Shown piece by piece: positions 58,245 through 64,000 of a DNA stretch of 64,000 nucleotides. Position 1 is the stretch's first letter; every line of letters begins with the position of its first letter. The notes beneath the pieces were generated by a model. It had not been told where the DNA came from. It was given only the letters and a program-made list of their open reading frames with translations, and did no database searches. The DNA is from Methylosinus sp. LW4 (GTDB lineage Bacteria; Pseudomonadota; Alphaproteobacteria; Rhizobiales; Beijerinckiaceae). Location of the stretch: contig NZ_KB900627.1 of NCBI RefSeq assembly GCF_000379125.1, forward strand, positions 110,992 through 174,991. The letters run 5' to 3'. Both the position numbers and the translations under genes were made by a program.

Positions 58245-58918
58245 GCTGAATCCTCGGTCAGCATGTAGCCGATGCCACGCGCTGTCAAAATTGTCACATT
58301 TGCGCCCGGCGACGAGAGACGCTGGCGCAAGCGCGACACGAGCGTGTCGATCGCATTGGCCTGCACCTCGTCTTCCGAGCTGAACACTTCGTTGAGCAGA
58401 GCCTCTCGCGTCACCACGCGATTGGCGCGTCGGATCAGCGCCTCGAGCAGATTGAGCTCGCGGCGGCGCAGGGGCAAGGGCTTGTCGTCGATGGTGAGCG
58501 CCCGTGTCTCGGGATCGAAAGAGAGCGCGCCGACGCGGATGGGCGGCAGAACGGCGCTGCCAGGACGCCTCAGACAAGCGCGCACGCGGGCGATGAGCTC
58601 CTCGCCCTGAAAGGGCTTGGTGAGATAATCGTCTGCGCCGGCCTCGAGGCCGGCCACTTTGCTGGTCAGCGAGTCGAGCGCGGTCAGCATCATCACGCGC
58701 GCGCCGGGACGAAGCGCTCGAATGCGTGGAATGAGCTCGGCGCCGTCGCCGTCCGGCAGGCGCCGGTCGAGCAGATTGAGATCGTAGACGAACTGCCGCG
58801 TCGCCTCTTCCGCCTCACGGATCGACGTCGCATGATCGACCACGAAGCCCGCGCCTTTGAGCAGGGAGGACAGGAGCCGCGACATGTCCGGCTCGTCCTC
58901 CACCAACAGGATTTTCAC
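58241..58918 (-). CDS. OmpR-type response regulator (module IV)
   Basis: The product is 225 residues, the same length as the module I regulator. The receiver has LLVEDEPDM, LLDRRLPDGDG and DDYLTKPFQG. The winged helix has LVSRLRQRLSS and ARGIGYMLTE. It is divergent from the DUF2946-like gene of module IV with a 154-nt gap, where its operator is expected. Confidence 0.93.
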   Translation of the reverse strand: MKILLVEDEPDMSRLLSSLLKGAGFVVDHATSIREAEEATRQFVYDLNLLDRRLPDGDGAELIPRIRALRPGARVMMLTALDSLTSKVAGLEAGADDYLTKPFQGEELIARVRACLRRPGSAVLPPIRVGALSFDPETRALTIDDKPLPLRRRELNLLEALIRRANRVVTREALLNEVFSSEDEVQANAIDTLVSRLRQRLSSPGANVTILTARGIGYMLTEDSA

Positions 58919-59072
58919 TGGACGCCGCTCCAGCTTTTCGATCGCCCGCCTTGATCCGAAGTCGTAGCATGGCCGGATTGTTGCCGTAAAGCCACAGTCC
59001 GTCAGAAGATCTGCGACGGTGGGACTTTGACAGACTGATGATAGGTCGCCTCTTTAGCTTTCGCCATAATCG

Positions 59073-59507
59073 ATGTGGAAGCGGCGGCGGATGACGAAGC
59101 GCGGGACCGAACGAAGGACGAGCCGAATTCGGTGCGCGTCACTGCGTGCGACGATCATCGGCGCCCTGGCCTTCGTCCTGCTTATCCAAATCTTCGCGGC
59201 CGGCGCCGCGCTCGTTCCCAGACACACATCCGAACACACGATCGCCGCTGGCGGCGCCATCGAGCGATTCTGCGCCGCAAACGAGAGCGGCCATGCGAAG
59301 GCCGATCACAGCCCGAGCTGCATGCTGTGCTGTGGATGCCGCGACGCCACTATTCTGCCCCCGCGCGAGCCCGGCGCCGTCGCCGCACTGCGCAGACCCA
59401 TCGCAAGCGCGGCGAGCATGCCTTTCATCCGCCGCGCGCCATCGCTCGCCCCAGAAAGTGGATGGGCGAGTTCCTGGTCCTCGCAGGCGCCACCCGCCCG
59501 CTCCTGA
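59073..59507 (+). CDS. Small secreted Cys-rich DUF2946-like protein (module IV)
   Basis: The product is 144 residues from ATG 59073 (59091 is an alternative). An N-terminal helix (IIGALAFVLLIQIFAAGAAL) precedes His residues, the Cys cluster SPSCMLCCGC and a C-terminal GWASSWSSQAPP motif. The receptor gene follows after 81 nt. The Cys cluster and tail closely match the module II copy. Confidence 0.68.
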   Translation: MWKRRRMTKRGTERRTSRIRCASLRATIIGALAFVLLIQIFAAGAALVPRHTSEHTIAAGGAIERFCAANESGHAKADHSPSCMLCCGCRDATILPPREPGAVAALRRPIASAASMPFIRRAPSLAPESGWASSWSSQAPPARS

Positions 59508-59588
59508 CAAATCGATACGAGTGGCGTTCGCGCCGCACTTACCTCGATCCGCGTGGGCTCGACGCACCGCGCCAGGAGCAATGACAAT

Positions 59589-61799
59589 ATGACTCGCACA
59601 ACGCTTTCGCACGGCGTCTCTGCCTACGCGCTCGGCATCGGCATCCTTACGACCGCAGCGTCGGCGCAAGAGGCCTTGCCGACGATCGATATCGGATCGT
59701 CGAGCGCGGGATCGCGCACGACCATCTCCTCGCCGGCATCCGCAAATCAGACGGGCTACGCGCGCACGACGAGCTCCGCCGCGACCAAGACTGAAACGAA
59801 GCTTCTCGATACGCCGCAGTCGGTTCAAATCATTCCGCACGAAGTAATCGAGGACAGGCAGGCCATCAGCCTCCAAGAAATCGTTCAAAACGTATCGGGC
59901 GTTCAATTAGAGAATAGCAGCAATCCTTACGATCAATTCCTAATTCGTGGCTTCAGCAACGGATATGGAAGAATCAACCGAAACGGCCTTCGCATGGAAG
60001 GCCTGATCGGCGCGACCGAAGCCGCGTTCACAGATCGTGTCGAGATTGTGAAAGGGCCGAACTCTATGCTCTATGGCCGCATCGAGCCCGGCGGGCTCGT
60101 CAATGTGGTGACGAAACGCCCGCAGGAAACGTTTTCAGCGAATGTCAGCGAGCAGTTCGGCAGTTGGGGGCTTTCCAGAACCGTAGCCGACGCAACCGGG
60201 CCGGTCGATGACGAGAAATCGGTGCTCTATCGGCTCATGGCCGTCTACGACCGTGCAGATTCCTTCGTAAATTTTGATCATCGAGACAATGGCGCAGCCG
60301 CTCTATTCCTGACCTTCAGGCCGACCGAAAGGTTCGAAGCCAATGTGCAGTTCGAGCATTATCAAAAGAAAATCGCGAGTGACGGCAGCTGGATTCCCGT
60401 CGACGCGCGAACCGGTCGGCCGTTCGTTCTACCGAGAAGCTTCAGCATGGCGGATCCATCCAAATGGTCGGACTTTCCGACCGTTGTGCATCGGACCATC
60501 TACGCCTTCGATTGGACATACAAATTCGACGAAGACTGGAAAATCGTCAACCGCTTCAATTATGTCGACAATGACGAGAATCAGAATGGGCTCGGTTTCG
60601 GCGGCTTCGACGGCGTCAACATCTATCGGACGCCGTGGATCGCCAACTTCAAGCGAGCGATGTTGAGCGCGAATCTCGACGTCACCGGCAAGACGACGAC
60701 AGGACCGTTCGATCACAATTTGCTCGTTGGGGCGGACTGGTTCAGCTATCAAGACGACCTTCTGAATTCACCCAGCAGCTATGACGGTCTCCCGCTCAAT
60801 ATCTTCGCGCCCGCCTATGGGAATGTCTCGGCAGCATGGCGTCTCGTCGCCGACTCCGGGCGCTCGAATGTGACGTGGCGGACGCGATCGAAGAATTTCG
60901 GCGTCTATGCCCAGGATCAGATTTCGTTCTGGGATGACCGAGTTCACCTGCTCCTCGGAGGTCGATGGGACACTGCCGACCAGCATTTTCCGACTGTTTA
61001 CGGGGACCCGTTCGCGTCGTGCTATCCGTATTGCACTGGCTATCCATTGAAGCGCTATGCCGACACCACGCCTCTTTCGCCGAGAGCCGGACTCGTCTTC
61101 AAAGTTGACGAAACGACGTCGCTCTATGGCAGCTACGTCCGATCTTCGGGAACCAACAATGGCTACACGAGCGACGGCTCCGTCATTCCTCCAGAACGAG
61201 GCCTGCAATGGGAAGTCGGCGCGAAAAAGCAGTTTTTCGATGGTAGGGTCATGGCCTCGGTCGCTCTGTTCGATCTCAGAAAAAAGAATGTGCTGCAAGC
61301 GGACCCGCTTCGGCCGGGCGTCAGCGTGCCTGTCGGCGAAGTCACGAGCCGCGGCGTCGAATTCGATATCTCTGGGCAGATCACCGATAATCTCAATGTG
61401 ATCGCGTCCTATACCTTCGACTCCGTGAAGATCACCAACGACAATAACAACGGCAATGTCGGCAAGCGCTACTACGGCGTCGCCCCGAATGTCGCCAATC
61501 TTTGGGCCAAATGGGATACGGCGCCCGGAGCCGCGGAAGGATGGGAGTTCGGTGGCGGCTTCTACGCCATGGACAATCGGTGGGGTGACAATGCAAATAG
61601 CTGGCTCATGCCCGGCTACATCAAATTCGACGCCATGGGCGCCTATCGGACGACGCTTTTCGGACATGGCGTGACTGCGAGGCTCAACGTCAAGAATCTC
61701 ACGGATCGGAGATATTTCACCAACGCGGGCGGCTGGGTCCCTGCCGCACAATATGGTCAGCCTCGCACATTTATGGGCGAGATCGCCTTCAAATGGTAA
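59589..61799 (+). CDS. TonB-dependent receptor, no STN domain (module IV)
   Basis: The product is 736 residues from ATG 59589, with GGAG 10 nt upstream. The signal peptide ends TAASAQE and is followed by the TonB box-like ALPTIDIG. The plug has DTPQSVQIIPHEVIEDRQAI, FLIRGFSNGYGRINRNGLRM and RVEIVKGPNSMLYGRIEPGG. The barrel ends YGQPRTFMGEIAFKW. An extracellular CYPYCTGYP segment holds two Cys. It has no STN domain, in line with the two-component system beside it. Confidence 0.9.
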   Translation: MTRTTLSHGVSAYALGIGILTTAASAQEALPTIDIGSSSAGSRTTISSPASANQTGYARTTSSAATKTETKLLDTPQSVQIIPHEVIEDRQAISLQEIVQNVSGVQLENSSNPYDQFLIRGFSNGYGRINRNGLRMEGLIGATEAAFTDRVEIVKGPNSMLYGRIEPGGLVNVVTKRPQETFSANVSEQFGSWGLSRTVADATGPVDDEKSVLYRLMAVYDRADSFVNFDHRDNGAAALFLTFRPTERFEANVQFEHYQKKIASDGSWIPVDARTGRPFVLPRSFSMADPSKWSDFPTVVHRTIYAFDWTYKFDEDWKIVNRFNYVDNDENQNGLGFGGFDGVNIYRTPWIANFKRAMLSANLDVTGKTTTGPFDHNLLVGADWFSYQDDLLNSPSSYDGLPLNIFAPAYGNVSAAWRLVADSGRSNVTWRTRSKNFGVYAQDQISFWDDRVHLLLGGRWDTADQHFPTVYGDPFASCYPYCTGYPLKRYADTTPLSPRAGLVFKVDETTSLYGSYVRSSGTNNGYTSDGSVIPPERGLQWEVGAKKQFFDGRVMASVALFDLRKKNVLQADPLRPGVSVPVGEVTSRGVEFDISGQITDNLNVIASYTFDSVKITNDNNNGNVGKRYYGVAPNVANLWAKWDTAPGAAEGWEFGGGFYAMDNRWGDNANSWLMPGYIKFDAMGAYRTTLFGHGVTARLNVKNLTDRRYFTNAGGWVPAAQYGQPRTFMGEIAFKW

Positions 61800-61855
61800 G
61801 CCTCGAGCGCGCTCGCTCCTTGGCGCGTTCTCACCCAATCGTTCGAAGAGGCGGC

Positions 61856-62404
61856 ATGATGCGTGCAATCTTCGTCTTCCTGCATCGCTGGGCGGGACTC
61901 GCCATGGCGGCATTTCTGATCCTCGTCGGAATCACGGGAAGCATTCTCGTCTTCCTGCCCGAATTGAATCAATGGGTGACGCCGAACCTCTATCCCGGCC
62001 GGCATGACGGAGCGGAGCTTTCCGCCAGCGCGCTGCTGCGCCGCGCCGAGGAGCTCACGCCGCAAGCACGCCCGACGCGAATCTTTTTCGCGGCGCCCGG
62101 AACGGCGATCGTCTCCTTCGAGACGAAGCCTAGCGCGCCGGAGATCGACGCTCTCTATCTCGATCCAGTCAGCGGGGACGCGCTCGGCCGCGTGAAGCAG
62201 AAGGGCCTGCCGGAAAGCCTCGGCGATGTCTTGCCGTTCATCGACCGTCTGCACTGGTCTCTGGCGCTCGGCCCTTGGGGCGAGTGGCTGCTCGGCGTCG
62301 TCGCTCTCACCTGGACGATCGACTGCTTCATCGCCTTCTATCTCACTTTACCCGCCAATCTCCTGCGCCGGCGCGGCTTCCTCGCGCGCTGGAAGTCCGC
62401 TTGG
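61856..62404 (+). pseudogene. PepSY-associated TM protein, truncated by IS21 (module IV)
   Basis: 183 codons remain, with helix 1 (LHRWAGLAMAAFLILVGITG), the first PepSY region (YLDPVSGDALGRVKQ) and the second helix (WLLGVVALTWTIDCFIAFYL). After KSAW the IS21-family element begins and contributes a Cys codon and a stop. Intact relatives are about 420 residues, so more than half is missing, including the last two helices. The 3' part may lie beyond the right end of the insertion, outside this window. Confidence 0.85.
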
Positions 62405-64000
62405 TGTTGATTTCCACTGAGAGCTGACCCAGGCAGCACGGGTTTTTCCACCGAGAACTGACCCATGTTCGAACCTTTCCCCCTCGACCGTCGCGGGGGA
62501 CCTGGGAGTGATCGACATGGAGTTATTGAGCGTCATCCGACGCTGGCGATATCGGCAGGAGTTCTCGATCCGAGAGATCGCGCGACGCACGGGGCTGTCG
62601 CGCAATACCGTGCGCAAATACCTGCGCTCGGACAGCGTCGAGCCGCGGTTCGCCACGCCCGATCGACCGAGCCGGCTCGACCCGTTCGCCGACAAGCTGG
62701 CGCACATGCTGCGTCACGAGGCCGCAAAGTCGCGCAAGCAGAAGCGGACGGTCAAACAGTTGCACGCGGATCTGGTCGCCCTCGGCTACGACGGCTCCTA
62801 CAATCGCGTGGCGGCCTTCGCGCGGGAGTGGAGGGCGGCGCGGCATCGGGAGCAGCAGACCTGCGGGCGCGGCGCGTTCGTGCCGCTGACGTTTCTACCC
62901 GGCGAGGCGTTCCAGTTCGACTGGTCGGAGGATTGGGCGATCATCGCGGGCGAGCGGACGAAGTTGCAGGTCGCCCAGTTCAAGCTCTCCTACAGCCGCG
63001 CGTTCTTCCTCCGCGCCTACCCGCAACAGACGCATGAGATGCTGTTCGACGCTCACAATCACGCCTTCCGCGTGCTGGGCGGCGTGCCCCGGCGAGGCAT
63101 TTACGACAATATGAGCACGGCGATCGACAAGGTCGGGCGCGGCAAAGAGCGCCAGGTCAACGCCCGCTTCGCCGCCATGGTCAGCCATTTCCTGTTCGAG
63201 GCCGCATTCTGCAATCCGGCCTCCGGCTGGGAAAAGGGGCAAATCGAGAAGAACGTTCAGGACGCTCGTCACCGCCTCTGGCAGCCGATCCCGAGCTTTC
63301 CGTCGCTGGCGGCGCTCAACGACTGGCTGGAGGCGCGATGCCGCGAGCTGTGGGCCGAGATTCCGCACAGCGCGCAGCCGGGGACGATCGCGGACGCTTG
63401 GCGCGAGGAGGTTCCGCAGCTGATGCAGCCTCCGCGGCCATTCGACGGCTTCGTCGAACACACCAAGCGGGTCACGCCGACGTGCCTGATCCATCTGGAG
63501 CGCAATCGCTACAGCGTGCCGGCCTCGTTCGCCAATCGCCCCGTCAGCGTGCGGGTCTACCCCGAGCGCGTCGTCGTCGCCGCCGAGGGGCAGATCGTGT
63601 GCGAGCACGCCCGCGTCTTCGCCCGTTCGCATAACGACAAGAGCGTGACGGTCTACGACTGGCGGCATTATCTCTCCGTCATCCAGCGCAAGCCGGGCGC
63701 GCTGCGCAACGGCGCGCCCTTCGCCGAACTGCCGGTCGCCTTACGGACGCTGCAACAGCGCATGCTCGAGAAGCCGGGCGGCGACCGTGAGATGGTCGAG
63801 ATTTTGGCTCTGGTCCTACAGCACGACGAGCAGGCCGTGCTGACCGCCGTCGAACTGGCGTTGGCGGCCGGCGCGCCGACCAAGACGCACATCTTGAACC
63901 TGTTGCATCGCCTGGTGGACGGCAAGCCGGTCGACGCGCCGCCCGTGAAGCCGCCCAATGCGCTGACGCTCACCACCGAGCCGCAGGCCAATGTCGAGCG
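62405..64000 (+). mobile_element. IS21-family insertion sequence, left part
   Basis: The left end is TGTTGATTTCCACTGAGAGC at 62405, directly at the break in the PepSY gene. Two similar motifs, TTTCCACTGAGAGCTGACCC and TTTCCACCGAGAACTGACCC (35 nt apart), are the terminal direct repeats typical of IS21. The istA gene starts at 62517. The element continues past the window edge, where istB is expected. Confidence 0.88.
62517..64000 (+). CDS. istA: IS21-family transposase IstA, 3'-truncated by window edge
   Basis: 494 codons are open to the last base, from ATG 62517 with GGGAG 9 nt upstream. The N-terminal helix-turn-helix reads SIREIARRTGLSRNTVRKYL. The integrase core follows with FQFDWSEDWAII (first Asp), IYDNMSTAIDK (second Asp) and a Glu in GWEKGQIEKNVQ. 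A C-terminal beta-domain (RNRYSVPASFANRPVSVRVY) is also present. No stop or frameshift is seen, so the element may be active. Confidence 0.93.
   Translation, partial: MELLSVIRRWRYRQEFSIREIARRTGLSRNTVRKYLRSDSVEPRFATPDRPSRLDPFADKLAHMLRHEAAKSRKQKRTVKQLHADLVALGYDGSYNRVAAFAREWRAARHREQQTCGRGAFVPLTFLPGEAFQFDWSEDWAIIAGERTKLQVAQFKLSYSRAFFLRAYPQQTHEMLFDAHNHAFRVLGGVPRRGIYDNMSTAIDKVGRGKERQVNARFAAMVSHFLFEAAFCNPASGWEKGQIEKNVQDARHRLWQPIPSFPSLAALNDWLEARCRELWAEIPHSAQPGTIADAWREEVPQLMQPPRPFDGFVEHTKRVTPTCLIHLERNRYSVPASFANRPVSVRVYPERVVVAAEGQIVCEHARVFARSHNDKSVTVYDWRHYLSVIQRKPGALRNGAPFAELPVALRTLQQRMLEKPGGDREMVEILALVLQHDEQAVLTAVELALAAGAPTKTHILNLLHRLVDGKPVDAPPVKPPNALTLTTEPQANVE

Noticed and set aside
34357..62404. 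The uptake modules as a methanobactin biosynthesis operon
   Set aside because: No precursor peptide and no mbnB- or mbnC-like gene is visible. Only uptake and sensing genes are present, so at most they take up chelates made elsewhere.

Overview
The window is a 64 kb piece of a GC-rich alphaproteobacterial genome. The NAD-dependent formate dehydrogenase, the nif fragment (nifB, its ferredoxin and a HesB/IscA-like protein) and the density of TonB-dependent receptors suggest a type II methanotroph or related methylotroph such as Methylosinus or Methylocystis. This placement is an inference from gene content. I saw no rRNA, tRNA or CRISPR array.

Region 1 (1-20035, + strand) is a tightly packed export operon. 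It starts with the 3' part of a giant surface protein (over 3,700 residues, poly-Gly region, beta-propeller, PKD-like, RTX-like and four LamG domains). It continues with a DUF3467 protein, a GAF-HlyD fusion, a PqqD-like/M50 protease/HlyD fusion, a short SecA-like ATPase, a periplasmic adaptor and a TolC-type outer membrane protein. No ABC or RND transporter is present; the SecA-like ATPase and the M50 membrane protein take the places where a type 1 system has its ABC pump. This is the best candidate for an undescribed system.

Region 2 (20036-22600) is a graveyard: decayed IS630 and IS110 copies next to the remains of a TonB receptor/PepSY pair. Region 3 (22887-26080) holds a ModA-like binding protein and a TonB receptor behind a perfect AT-rich palindrome that resembles a Mo-box. 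Region 4 (27111-31422) holds formate dehydrogenase, a frameshifted HPP membrane protein, a LysR regulator and a decaying nif fragment: HesB-like intact, ferredoxin broken by a 5-bp tandem duplication, nifB lacking its radical SAM half.

Region 5 (32147-62404) contains four copies of one module: a small secreted Cys-rich (DUF2946-like) protein, a TonB-dependent receptor and a PepSY membrane protein. Modules I and IV are divergent from an OmpR-type two-component system and their receptors lack an STN domain. Modules II and III are headed by an ECF sigma factor and FecR anti-sigma factor and their receptors have an STN domain. A dispersed intergenic repeat lies at each border between neighbouring modules (I/II, II/III, III/IV). 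One repeat copy has been split by a 1.87-kb group II intron, and the PepSY gene of module IV is cut by an IS21-family element that runs off the right edge. These modules most likely take up metal chelates (siderophores, or methanobactin-like copper chelates) and reduce the metal at the inner membrane; the ligand cannot be read from the sequence.
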